Part shown: in pieces, positions 23,401-30,488 of the stretch
Layout: each line of letters starts with the position of its first letter
Position numbering within the stretch: the first letter of the stretch is position 1
NCBI GenBank assembly: GCA_902728285.1
Contig: CACVBU010000918.1
Location: forward strand, 143,086-207,085
Source: Clytia hemisphaerica
Lineage: Eukaryota; Cnidaria; Hydrozoa; Leptothecata; Clytiidae
Reading direction: 5' to 3'
Length of the DNA stretch: 64,000 nucleotides
Made by a program: the position numbers and the translations under genes
Notes under the pieces: model-generated
Database searches by the model: none
Told to the model about the DNA's origin: nothing
The model's input: the letters and a program-made list of their open reading frames with translations, nothing else

Positions 23401-23725
23401 TATGAATAAACCGCCCATTACTGATTTCGTAACGCCCCAATACACTGATCCGTACGATTTAGGTAAATATGAACCTGGATCATTACCAAGCTACCCGCCC
23501 AGCTATCGAAGTTCACCACCGGAGACGCCCTCCCATAGTGTAAGTTTGGCGGATATGAAAAATGCGGATTACGAGCTTCCTGATATTGATGGTGATATCA
23601 ATAAGACAACACCTCGGTTGTCAAACTCACCCATCAAAAACCTAGATAACAATAATAAAATCACGTTAGAAAGCACACGACAATTCAGCGTTACAAGTAA
23701 CGATGGGGATCATACCGAAGCATAA
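4765..23725 (+). CDS. LRP-like transmembrane receptor: YWTD/EGF/WAP/Kunitz, 20 exons
   Basis: Predicted single-pass type I protein of 1,640 residues. Exons: 4765-4828, 5327-5476, 5795-6260, 6908-7329, 7598-7678, 8223-8464, 8801-9011, 9618-10058, 10343-10657, 11241-11393, 12875-13018, 13786-13917, 14469-14642, 17179-17349, 18234-18695, 19293-19418, 20994-21034, 21907-22007, 22198-22536, 23038-23725. All junctions are GT-AG and the total is 4,923 bases, divisible by three with no internal stop. Domain order: signal peptide, Cys-rich module, YWTD propeller, EGF, second YWTD propeller, Cys-rich module, WAP, EGF, WAP, two Kunitz, Thr/Pro stalk, EGF, SEA-like segment with furin-type site, TM, 229-residue tail. 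An upstream ATG at 4744 reaches a stop after five codons, so 4765 is the chosen start. LDL-receptor-related proteins share the propeller/EGF part. The WAP/Kunitz combination on the same chain is not one I recognise. Exon joins are my inference from phase and domain continuity. Confidence 0.88.
5573..5597. repeat. (GTCT)n microsatellite in receptor intron 2
   Basis: Six tandem GTCT units, directly visible. No other role apparent. Confidence 0.9.
5795..7329 (+). CDS. Receptor exons 3-4: first YWTD beta-propeller
   Basis: Exons 5795-6260 and 6908-7329, residues about 72-367. They carry LDL-receptor class B repeats: VFWGDF, VYWTDS, LFWTDW, LYWVDA and IYLSDW cores, each about 40-45 residues apart. 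PNDLAID and PYSLAY segments also mark the blades. A Thr-rich linker with two cysteines precedes the first blade. Extracellular ligand-binding propellers of this type occur in LDLR and LRP proteins. The exon 3/4 junction is in phase 2 and forms an Arg codon just before LFWTDW. Confidence 0.88.
6340..6579 (+). mobile_element. MITE family A, copy 5, in receptor intron 3
   Basis: ATGTTTTTTATAAGAACAAA at the left and GCTCTTATAAAAAAACGT at the right, with the family words AAGGCTT and GTTAAGAA inside. It starts about 80 bp after the donor at 6261. Confidence 0.75.
7598..8464 (+). CDS. Receptor exons 5-6: EGF-like module and start of second propeller
   Basis: Exon 5 (7598-7678) encodes KPCATNRCSHMCFNAG and onward, the short EGF module that follows YWTD propellers in LRP proteins. 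It is completed in exon 6 (8223-8464) by the last cysteine (DEVCVES). Exon 6 then opens the second propeller with IYFADS and VYWADH. The exon 5 donor is GTCAGT, a less usual but acceptable site. Confidence 0.85.
8801..10058 (+). CDS. Receptor exons 7-8: remainder of second YWTD propeller
   Basis: Exons 8801-9011 and 9618-10058, residues about 476-692. Blade cores: LLYWFKD, LIFFNDHYDGRIYRI, RLYWCDS and MFWTDT, each preceded by xGIAVD or xGLAID-like strands. With exon 6 this gives about six blades. It ends with HPRDLHVVKDIA, a typical closing blade. Confidence 0.85.
9049..9142. mobile_element. MITE family B copy 1, in receptor intron 7
   Basis: A 94-bp near-palindrome. The left end is CCCAGTTGACACACAACGTT and the right end is AACGTTGTGTGCCAGCTGGG. 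AACGTT recurs five times inside. The second copy is at 46778-46877. Confidence 0.85.
9282..9530 (-). mobile_element. MITE family A, copy 6, in receptor intron 7
   Basis: TACACGCTTTTTTTTATAAG at the left and TTCTTGTACAAAAAACGTGT at the right give the clearest terminal inverted repeats of the family. It is in the opposite orientation to copy 1. Confidence 0.78.
10343..10657 (+). CDS. Receptor exon 9: cysteine-rich module of unknown family
   Basis: Residues about 693-797, phase 1-1 exon. It holds ten cysteines, including CFTSC, KCPVGY, FKCKCKDWMSC and YGCPPQY. I do not recognise the family. It sits where LRP proteins carry an EGF module after a propeller, so it may be a degenerate EGF followed by a short Cys-rich insert. 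Confidence 0.75.
10867..11003. mobile_element. Hairpin element in receptor intron 9
   Basis: Two arms of about 60 bp, inverted with only two visible mismatches. They begin TATAGCGTAGTCAAGAAAAA and end TTTTTCTTGACTACGCTATA, around a loop of about 16 bases. The TATA on both sides is consistent with a TA target duplication. In the transcript this would fold into a long, nearly perfect stem. Confidence 0.88.
11241..11393 (+). CDS. Receptor exon 10: WAP four-disulfide-core domain 1
   Basis: Residues about 798-848, phase 1-1. The pattern GYCPYDEKC, ACKNDDDCAGENKCC and CGSPIC fits the WAP signature, with the CC pair in the middle and the closing CxxxC. WAP domains often inhibit serine proteases. 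Confidence 0.88.
11955..12831 (+). mobile_element. Element family C, copy 1, in receptor intron 10
   Basis: The ends are TTTTTGGACCTACC and GGTAGGTCCATAAAA, inverted. A GTTCGTTCGTT-type stretch follows the left end, then CCAGCTTTTCTCGAGATTGG and a GTGACGGAGCCCGATTTTCG module. No coding frame supports a transposase. A TTA trinucleotide run lies at 12360-12384. Other members: 15064-16667, 26711-32379 and 52326-52634. Confidence 0.75.
12875..13018 (+). CDS. Receptor exon 11: EGF-like domain
   Basis: Residues about 849-896, phase 1-1. ACTVRNGGCSHHCVVG, then KCLCPDKMYLEADGKTC, is the six-cysteine EGF pattern of the LRP type (NGGCSHxC, then GxxCxCPxG-like spacing). Confidence 0.88.
13032..13340. 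repeat. Minisatellite in receptor intron 11
   Basis: About 300 bp of imperfect tandem GCTTGCCTGTTCGTTC-like units of roughly 16 bp, starting just after the exon 11 donor. All three forward frames stay open because the unit lacks stops, which produces long Cys/Leu-rich spurious frames. Confidence 0.85.
13786..13917 (+). CDS. Receptor exon 12: WAP domain 2
   Basis: Residues about 897-940, phase 1-1. It shows VCPANNEVGAC, NCLDNKECNDGKMCC and GCGSEC, a complete WAP pattern with the paired cysteines. It is diverged from WAP 1. Confidence 0.86.
14469..14642 (+). CDS. Receptor exon 13: Kunitz domain 1
   Basis: Residues about 941-998, phase 1-1. It carries SCKLEKDSGPCRAAITKWYF, then RCEKFTYGGCNGNLNRF and the CRTSC close: all six Kunitz cysteines and the hallmark YGGCNGNxNRF. 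The reactive-site position after GPC is Arg, which in the family usually means trypsin-like protease inhibition. Confidence 0.93.
14643..15063. other. Receptor intron 13, 5' part
   Basis: Non-coding. It contains a CCCGGGGGTACTAGG...GGGTATGTGCC stretch at about 14695-14735 that matches one end of the inverted-repeat element at 54993-55290, so it is probably a fragment of that family. Nothing else recognised. Confidence 0.5.
15064..16667 (+). mobile_element. Element family C, copy 2, with three internal modules, in receptor intron 13
   Basis: The left end TTTTGGACCTACC and right end GGTAGGTCCA are inverted. After a GTTCGTTCGTCC stretch come three successive modules of about 475 bp, each opening near GCACANTGATGCAAAATG, then GACGGAGCCCGATTTT, a CCGGCCGAAAATGCCGGAAA block and a CATTGGACTTTTCC block. 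The module starts lie near 15180, 15657 and 16133. No coding capacity. Copy 1 has a shorter interior, so the family varies by module number. Confidence 0.78.
17179..17349 (+). CDS. Receptor exon 14: Kunitz domain 2
   Basis: Residues about 999-1055, phase 1-1. It has ICYKPKDAGPCEALQSSYYF, then YGGCKGNENRF and CQKTC. The six cysteines are kept. The residue after GPC is Glu rather than Arg or Lys, so trypsin inhibition by this domain is doubtful. Confidence 0.93.
17688..17980. mobile_element. Inverted-repeat element T, copy 1, in receptor intron 14
   Basis: It starts TTAAAGGGATAATCAGATGG and ends with the inverted CTCAAACAATCCCTTTAA. The interior is largely palindromic (CAAAACCTCCAAGTATTTT-like words against AAAATATTTTGAGGTTTTG). 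A second copy at 29292-30135 is split by another element. Confidence 0.75.
18234..18695 (+). CDS. Receptor exon 15: Thr/Pro-rich mucin-like stalk
   Basis: Residues about 1056-1209, phase 1-1. Dominated by Thr, Pro, Lys and Ser, with a perfect eight-residue repeat PKTTPNVI in three consecutive copies (DNA unit of 24 bp near 18437-18510). It lacks cysteine. It is probably an O-glycosylated spacer holding the inhibitor modules away from the membrane. The 24-bp unit is likely variable in copy number. Confidence 0.85.
19293..19418 (+). CDS. Receptor exon 16: EGF-like domain
   Basis: Residues about 1210-1251, phase 1-1. It has LCTSNPCKNGGSCTESDSQI, then CKCPKYFAGKYCE: the canonical EGF pattern (CxxxPCxNGGxC, CxCPxxFxGxxC). 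Confidence 0.93.
19610..20795. mobile_element. Inverted-repeat element N with repeated TGACGTCA sites, in receptor intron 16
   Basis: About 1.19 kb. The left end AGGCAAGTTACGGCCTGTGC matches the inverted right end GCACAGGCCGTAACTTGCCT. GTGACGGCCAGTTGTTCCAC follows inside each end and again at 20160. Six perfect TGACGTCA palindromes lie at 19798, 19925, 19971, 20426, 20472 and 20600. The interior has tandem blocks of about 500 bp. No ORF of note. Confidence 0.85.
20994..22536 (+). CDS. Receptor exons 17-19: SEA-like segment, furin-type site and transmembrane helix
   Basis: Exons 20994-21034, 21907-22007 and 22198-22536, residues about 1252-1411. A predicted amphipathic helix (TVEEFKETMKKTL) is followed by a polybasic run KKRKRRRSV (residues 1296-1304), which fits a furin-family cleavage site, then two strand-like stretches (DIVIFDF, TVTFAVLYAD). 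This helix-strand order next to the membrane resembles a SEA-type fold, but that is inference. The TM helix is about residues 1386-1409 (NLAVGLIIACIILVILVMAA), closed by a basic stop-transfer IKKK. Confidence 0.8.
21254..21473. mobile_element. Inverted-repeat element D, intact copy, in receptor intron 17
   Basis: 220 bp. It starts TTAGAGGGACATAACAGTAC and ends GTACTACTTTTATGTCCCTTTAA-like, in inverted orientation. It includes TGTAAACAAACTGTATGCAG and GACACGTGGTTCGCGCAATG. The second copy is split between 26615-26710 and 32380-32521. Confidence 0.8.
22568..22852. mobile_element. Element F, degenerate copy, in receptor intron 19
   Basis: It begins GGGCTTTTCCAGAAAAG and ends TTGTGGAAGAGGCCC, matching the ends of the better-preserved copy at 28304-28566. 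Inside are several CCCGGACA/CCCCAGACA words like the CCCTGGACA repeats of that copy. Older and more diverged. Confidence 0.65.
23038..23725 (+). CDS. Receptor exon 20: cytoplasmic tail with multiple tyrosine motifs
   Basis: Residues 1412-1640, ending at a TAA stop at 23723-23725. Visible motifs: FENRLY (1433-1438), an FxNPxY-like PTB/endocytosis motif with Arg in place of Pro; YTTP, YASP, YEEP, YTDP and YELP, five YxxP sites of the kind bound by Crk-type SH2 domains when phosphorylated; YAEI, close to the Src-family SH2 consensus; and PPSY, a PPxY WW-domain ligand. No catalytic domain. The tail is Pro/Asp-rich and probably disordered. Motif functions are inferred from short sequence matches. 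Confidence 0.85.
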
Positions 23726-24803
23726 GTTATTTTCCTATACGTCATTCGGAGATATTTCATTTGATATTTTTATCTTAAAAAAACGAAAGTTAAAGATTCA
23801 AACAACCTCGTCGCCTTGTATTCCAGGCTTACGTTACGTTTACCACGGCTTTTTCCTCCTCGATGCTGTGATAAAAAATCGCGTGTTGGGATAAAGATAG
23901 ATTAGGAACGAGATCAAGGTTCACACAAAAAGGAGCTGTAAAGCCTTATACAAATTGTGATAGGAGGAAGAACGCTGACATAACACTAATGAATTGTCTT
24001 GCCAACTGTTCAGAAAGTATCTGTTCAAAACTGTGACCATAGTCATTATAAAAAACCACGGTCTGGTAATGTATTGTTTTGGCTTTTTGTTCAATTTTCT
24101 TTTGTTATAAAATCTCCTCTTGGGATTGGTTTATTTTCGAATCACATGATCAAAAAGTTTTCAAAATAAATAGATTTTGGTACATAATCTCCATCTTTTA
24201 TCAAAAAAAAAAAGAGGCAAAAGCCTTCAAGACCAGTTTTTTTATAATGACTATGCTGTGACATACCTTTTCAAGGCATTTGAAAATAATAATTTATTTA
24301 AATTTTAATTATAAAAAGAGAGGTTCTCATTTATTTCTTTTTTTGAAAATAAAAATTTCAAAATTGTTATTTTATAAAAAAAGATAAAAATATTGCACCT
24401 TTAAATTATTTCATGTTGTAAATATTACAATTTTTTTAAGCACTGTGTTTTTCTTTGTCAATTCTTTTTTTATGAACTAATTTAATTGTTGCGAATTTGA
24501 TAAATTTACATCTCAGCACAAAATTTTTCCAACGAGTTAAAAAATATTCTCATCAATAATCTTTTCAATGTGCAAATAATTGTGAATAAACTTATCTTAT
24601 TATTATTGTATTAGTATATTTCTCTAACATTTTTTGTAATAATACACAATCGCCTACTTTAAAATTATAAAAAATAATTGTAAAATAATTTCAAATTTTG
24701 TTACTTCATCATGCTAACTTTAGTTTATGTTTCCAGAAAAGGGCTGAAAAGTACAACAGATGGCGATGAGATAAATCTTTCAAATAAAAATTAAACTTTA
24801 CTG

Positions 24804-24880
24804 ATGTACACGTTTTTTTATCATTAGAACATCTAATATTTTTGAAGCCTTCGGATGTTCTTGACTTTTTGAGTTGGCAA
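24804..24880 (-). mobile_element. MITE family A fragment
   Basis: One end only: TGTACACGTTTTTTTATCAT, then TTTTTGAAGCCTTCGGATGT and TTGACTTTTTGAGTT, matching the right-hand part of the family. Confidence 0.6.
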
Positions 24881-25474
24881 ATAAAACCAGCTTTAGTAGA
24901 CTGTTTCGACAAACTCTGGAGAAGCTTCAGTAGTATGCTCCCAGAACCATTTTTGTATCTTTTTCACCATCATTAACATCTCTCTTGGTACGTGAAGCCA
25001 TCAATTGTGGAATATCATCTTTGGAAGTTCACTGAATAACCACCAGTTTTCGGATCTTGTTGAAATTTGAAATTTTCTGTCGACAATCCAAACGGTTTCA
25101 AACACATGTTTCCAAGATCTTTCAATTTTCCTGTTCGAATAACGAAGAATAAGAAACCATGAATGAAAAGAATTAAGACAATTCTTTTTCACCTTTCAAG
25201 CATCTTGGAAGGGGGTGTATTTTACAGACCGGCCTAAAATTGCTCCTTTGACCCATTGAGTTTCAAGCCCGAAGTGCTAGATGCGAGACTCTTGGCTGTG
25301 AAATGAAACCACTTATTTTCCATCCAGAACGCCAGCACGTAGTTTTTACACAAACGCCGGATTGAAACTAAAATCTATCGCTAGATTTCAAAAAATATTT
25401 TGGAGGACAAACAAAGGAACCGCTAGATAAAGTCCGCCGTCATGATTAGACTGGAGTCATACCTAAGTCAGTAA

Positions 25475-25816
25475 CTAACTCGAGATATTGAGCTTACAAA
25501 AGGGCAAAAACTGGACAAAACAGCTGTTTCTGGCTGAAAAACACTGTTTTTAAGGGTTGATATCTCAAGTTAGGTACAGAAATCACCTATACTTTCATAT
25601 CTCTAATCTTAATTTTTTAAGAGCTTTCCAAAAATATACAACTGGTTTCCGTTTTCTCAAGCTAAAATTTTCATTAATTTTTCACCCTCTGATTTTTGCC
25701 TGAGACCGTCATATTTGTCCGAAAATCACATCAAAGTGTCCGAAAAAAATTGGCACCCAAGTTATTTTGATTCCCCTACCCCTTACCTTTCCAAAAATGT
25801 ATAACAAGTGCTTTGA
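25475..25816 (+). repeat. Dispersed repeat I, copy 1
   Basis: About 340 bp that recurs in inverted orientation at 47395-47717. Shared words include TGGACAAAACAGCTGTTTCT, CAAATTTGTCCG-type and GCTTTCCAAAAATATACAAC-like stretches. A segment of about 85 bp (25475-25562) is in the same orientation in both copies while the rest is opposite, so it was flipped in one of them. Confidence 0.75.
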
Positions 25817-26614
25817 CTAAAAAACGAACAAATTCCTCTCTACTGAATTAGAGAAAAAATTTCAAGTCAAAAGTACCAGCAATTCTTGAGTTCCGTTATG
25901 GAATCGACCTGTATTTTACAGACCGGTCTGTAAAGTACCAAATACTTGTGGGTTATTTGACAAACCAGGCTTCAGAAACAAATTCCAATCAAATCGTGGT
26001 TTTAGCCAAATTTACATTCAGGTCTGTATGTCAATCAGACAGGTGGCCGAACAAAAATTTTACAAATCATCTCCAATTACCCATATCTAGCACTGGTCAA
26101 AATTCAAGGTCGAAGCACTGCTAGTTAATCTTGAGCTTTTAAAGGGAGCGGCTTTAGAATAAATTGGATTTTTAAAATTGGAAAATATGCCATTCAAAGG
26201 TTCTATTTTCCTATTCATTTTACTTAGTAAAAAAATAGGAAAACACTAGAATGGTCAAAAGGGCAGGGGGGTCGGTACTAAGTTGTGTGGCCAGTGCCGG
26301 GTGGTGGTCAGAAAAGGTAAGTAAAAAACAACTTAGTACCATGTACAAGTGGTGGTCCTAATTGAAAAAAAATTTTTTGCAACTTTGTATCAGGGACTAA
26401 ATGGTGGTCTCAATACCAAACATGAGGCAAACATTGACCAAACAAGGATCTTGAGGCATCAAGTTAGTATCTGGTGCTCAAAATCCCGCAAAATCACAAA
26501 AAATGTTCTTTCACTTTCTCTTGACTTATCCAATTTTTAAGAAAATAGTGCTCTTTATTGGTACCACGTGGAAACCATGTCATCATAATTAGAAGTAATT
26601 AAATTTAAAAGTTT

Positions 26615-26710
26615 TAAAGGCAAATAAAAGTACTGACCAAATATGTAAACAAACCGTATGCAGCGGGATACAAAATCAAAACAAATGTCACATGTCAAAA
26701 TAAAAAATAA
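26615..26710. mobile_element. Element D, second copy, left half
   Basis: It starts TTAAAGGCAAATAAAAGTAC and includes TGTAAACAAACCGTATGCAG and ACAAATGTCACATGTCAAAA, matching the first half of 21254-21473. It stops abruptly at the start of the 5.7-kb family C unit. The right half resumes at 32380. Confidence 0.8.
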
Positions 26711-26789
26711 CCAGTGATGCTTTTATGAACCTACCTGGTTATGCATTTAACACATATATAATTGATATCTACGTGAGCATGAACGTTAA

Positions 26790-27398
26790 CCCTTTGAGTG
26801 CCAGGGTCTTTTTTTCTAAGTTTTTTTTTAAAAATCGCTAGTTCAAACTTTAAGGGCTTATATCTCCTGATCTAGAAAGAATTAGAAGCTCGTATATAGC
26901 TCGTTGGATAGCTTAGAGTCTCCTCTTTCTTTTAGGCGCCTTCGGCGCCGCCCGATTGAGGAAGGGCGTGGTGGGCGGCGGCCAAGGGGGGGGGGGGGTA
27001 GGTTAGGGGAATTAAAGCATTCACGCGGGCCTGACTGAACTGATGGAAAGGTGACAGTGGTAAAACTTCAAATCAATTCACTACAAGACAGAATAAAGTA
27101 AAACAGGGCCAAATTTGGAGGTTCTTGGATCACTCGTTGACCAAAAATAGTCAAAAAACGGTCAGAATCTCAAAAAAGTGAATTTTTGTCAATTTTTTGC
27201 ATTTTTTTGACTTTTTTGCTTAAAATCTCGCTGGAAAGACTCATTTTTGAAATTCTTTTTGCTTGACCATAAAGGACAATCTAATTCCTACGAGTTCGAC
27301 CAAAAATAACGATTTCTAACTCAAACTGGGCATTACAGGAGGGCTTCGCCCTCCTATATAGCCCATGTCGTATATATACGACATCGGCACTTAAAGGG
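26790..27398. mobile_element. piggyBac-like non-autonomous element
   Basis: Flanked by TTAA at 26786-26789 and 27399-27402. The ends are CCCTTTGAGTGCC and the inverted GGCACTTAAAGGG. TTAA target duplication with CCC-starting ends is the mark of the piggyBac superfamily. The interior contains a G-run near 26986-26997 and a GCGCCTTCGGCGCC palindrome. No ORF. Confidence 0.78.
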
Positions 27399-28303
27399 TT
27401 AAACAATCATTCAGAACACAAATAGTGACGATTTATTAAAATTAGTCGTTTGTTTCTTATAAAACAAGGCGCCCAAGGGCGTGAAGGCCCAGCTAAAAAA
27501 TCTGTAATAGAGACAAAATACAAGGATACTTGCTACAGGGTTAATTTGAAAAATAATCCGCAAAATTGATTTTTCTATAATTTCCGCTTTTGTTTTATCT
27601 TATGACTTACAGTAGATTGATTAAAACGAATTGATTGATTAATCTTAAAACGAATTTTTCAGTTATTCGAAAAATTCTTATCCCCCTTGGAGCTTCGAAT
27701 AACCGGGAGTCTACTGTTTTTTTTTCACATTGTAGGGATCGATGATCAAACAACTGGACGACCCAATTTGCATTCCCAAGGGGTTGTGTAAGAAGCAAGA
27801 GTTCCTGAATATGTAAATATCAATAGCAGTTTTTAACATGTAATATATCTAGACATTGTCACTTTTTAATGGTACTAAAAAAATCTCCCTTCACTATTTC
27901 ACCCCACCCCCCCTTTTTTTGAAGGGAAAATTGTACCCTTCGTTTGCAAAATTGATTGTCATCTTTGTAAAGATAGTAAAAAAATCTCCCGTCACTATTT
28001 CACAAGTTGTCTGATATGGAGAGTTCTACCATGACCACAGACAAAGAAAGTTTTGAAGTTTTGCTTGAAATAGAAGAGTCAACTCTACTAAATGACGATA
28101 AATTGAGCGGAGATCATATTGCCTTGTCCCGTAAAGTTGCCGATTGAACTACGGGATGCTTCGATTGATATCATGTTTTGAAAAGGGGAATGTAAAAAAA
28201 TGATAAATACGTCAGTTTCAAATATAATGTATATTTATTTTAATAGCCTATTGTTTTTTAACAAGTTAAAAAAGCTGTGCAAGTAAGTTGTAAACAATGA
28301 AAT

Positions 28304-28566
28304 GGGCTTTTCCAGAAAAAATCCGTTCATGGGGGGTGGAGGATATATTATTTTTTTCATGAATTACCCCTGGACATTTTGATTATTAACCCCATGGACA
28401 CGGGTTATACCCCTGGACAAACATCAAATCAACCCCGTGGACACAAAAAATTACCCCTGGACATTGGAATTTACCCCCTGGACATTGCAATTTTTTGGTA
28501 TTTCTTTAATACCTCTGGACAATTCATCCTCCACCCCCCATGAACGGATTTTTTCTGGAAGAGCCC
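28304..28566. mobile_element. Inverted-repeat element F
   Basis: The first 40 bp, beginning GGGCTTTTCCAGAAAAAATC, are repeated inverted at the end (GATTTTTTCTGGAAGAGCCC) with few differences. AAT flanks both sides. The interior carries five or so CCCTGGACA words. Non-coding. Confidence 0.88.
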
Positions 28567-28642
28567 AATGTAAAAAAAAAATCATAAATTCCGGGTTAGC
28601 CTCGGAAATCTGAGTTACCCAAATGAAACACAAGTTAATTGA

Positions 28643-28845
28643 ATCAAGTGAGCCGAGTACTATCAAGTTAGCTGAGTAGTGTCAAGTTAGCTGAGTAATA
28701 TCAAGTTAGCCGAGTAATATCAAGTTAGCTGAGTAATATCAAGTTAGCTGAGTAATATCAAGTTAGCTGAGTAGTATCAAGTGAGCCGAGTAATATCAAG
28801 TGAGCCGAGTAATATCAAGTGAGCCGAGTAGTATCAATTGAGCCA
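28643..28845. repeat. 19-bp tandem satellite
   Basis: About eleven consecutive units of TATCAAGTTAGCTGAGTAA with small variations (GTGAGCCGAG in the later units). The units are contiguous, with no unique spacers between them. Confidence 0.88.
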
Positions 28846-29291
28846 ACTGAGTAAAACAAAGTATTCCAAGTGTATTCTGGTGAGCCAAGTGAATCGGGGG
28901 GAATCCTTTAAATCTGAGTTAACTGTGTAAATCCAAGTATCTAATGTAAATCCAGATTGACCAGAGTAGCTATACACTAAATGATGTGGACTTGATGAAC
29001 CCTGAAAAATAAAAACAAAAACAAAATTACCCAAACAGTCGTGTTCAACTGGAGTATACTACCATGTTCATAAATCGTAAAGCTCAAGTGCAGCGTAAGC
29101 TTGTTCCAAGTTCTGGAAGACTTATCATAATTATGTCCACCTGTTAGGAAGATACTTGTTTTTGTTGAAAATTGAGGCGTGCAAGCATTTATAGGTCACA
29201 ATTTTTTCACACAACCTAAAGAACCCCAGATGAAATATGATCATGATGTTTTACAAATACAAGTGAAAATCTCATTTCCAGGGCAGCTACC

Positions 29292-30135
29292 TTAAAGGGA
29301 TACTCTCGGGTGCCTAAGAAACGTACAGACCAAAATAAACGTAAAGGGGAGAGAATAAAATTGGAATTAATAAACGTACAGGCTGAAATAAACGTACAGG
29401 CGAGAAATCAGAGCTAAAATAAATAAATGTACAGGCTGAAATAAACGTACAGGGAATAATCTACCAATTTTTCAAAAGTAGAACATCTAGATCGAAACGA
29501 CTGACTTAAGTACATGTATCTTATAGATCAATGACAAGTACGAAATAAGCAAAACGTTCGAATTAACTCGCGTAACACTCGAAATCTCCCACGATACGTT
29601 CGAATGTAATTTACTGCCTTTCAACATATCTTATTACTTGAACAAAAAATAATTAATTTTTGCAGTATGAATTGGGCGATATTGGGTGAAAATCAACGTA
29701 CAGGAGGGAATAAACGTACAGGCGGGAAAATTCTTCAGAATAAATAAACGTACAGTTCCTAATAAGGTGCGTACAGGCGGGAAATTTGATACGAAAAAAA
29801 TAAACGTACATGTACGTTTATTAGGCACCCGAGAGTAACCAGATAAAAAATAAAATTCAGCCCAAAGATTCCTTCCATAGTCCTTAGCAAAACCTCCAAA
29901 TTTTACAGGCTACTTGTTTTTCAAAGTCGAAATATTTAGGTTTGTAATTTTTAATTTCTGCTGGAAAACAATAGAATTTCAACATGAGGTACGTGTGAGG
30001 TATGAAAAACGAGTTTTCTAATTGTTATATCTTGAATCTGGAATGTTATTTCTCAAAAATATTTGGAGGGCTTACTAAGGACCGTGGAAAGAATCTTTTA
30101 GCCAATTTTCATATTTTATCTGGTTATCCCTTTAA
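29292..30135. mobile_element. Element T, second copy, split by element E
   Basis: It starts TTAAAGGGATA and resumes after 29835 with TAACCAGATAAAAAATAAAA. The right end, ATATTTTATCTGGTTATCCC followed by TTTAA, is its inverse. Internal words CAAAACCTCCAAATTTT and TTGGAGGGCTTACTAAGGAC match copy 1 at 17688-17980. Confidence 0.72.
29303..29835. mobile_element. Element E, TA target site, internal AAACGTACAG repeats
   Basis: 533 bp. The ends are CTCTCGGGTGCCTAAGAAAC and the inverted TTAGGCACCCGAGAG. TA lies on both sides (29301-29302 and 29836-29837), and removing E restores the end of element T. The word ATAAACGTACAGG recurs at least eight times in clusters near both ends. Non-coding. Confidence 0.82.
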
Positions 30136-30488
30136 AAGTTTCAAACAAAAAGGACAAAAAATTACGAATCAAAAACAGAAATCCTCCTCTAGACTATAAC
30201 CAACAATGAGCTTCTCTTTACCACGCTTCCCCCAACCTAACAAAGATTTTGCAGTAAATGGTAATACACAACTTGATTTTTCACTTAAGTCATTAGTTTA
30301 CCAAGCCTTGCGTTCGATCTGGTGTGATCATTGGTTCTGTTCGATTGAGATCGTCTGGTTTCGAGTATCGACCGACCGACCCTATTATTGGCAGACGGAA
30401 GTAATAGATAGATTAGCTGTTTTCAAAATCAAAGCAGACGCCAAAAAACCCAACAGTGACCTGCGCTGCACTTTTTGTATAAGTGGAA

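Larger units (their letters stand above)
23726..26614. other. 3' flank of the receptor gene and intergenic DNA
   Basis: No gene seen. Candidate poly(A) signals for the receptor are AATAAA at 24165-24170 and 24585-24590, in very AT-rich sequence. A MITE A fragment is at 24804-24880 and a dispersed inverted repeat at 25475-25816. The word TTTACAGACCGG recurs near 25225 and 25915. Confidence 0.55.

Noticed and set aside
28643-28845. Regular short repeats that could suggest a CRISPR array
   Set aside because: The units abut each other with no unique spacers, and this is an animal genome. It is a satellite.
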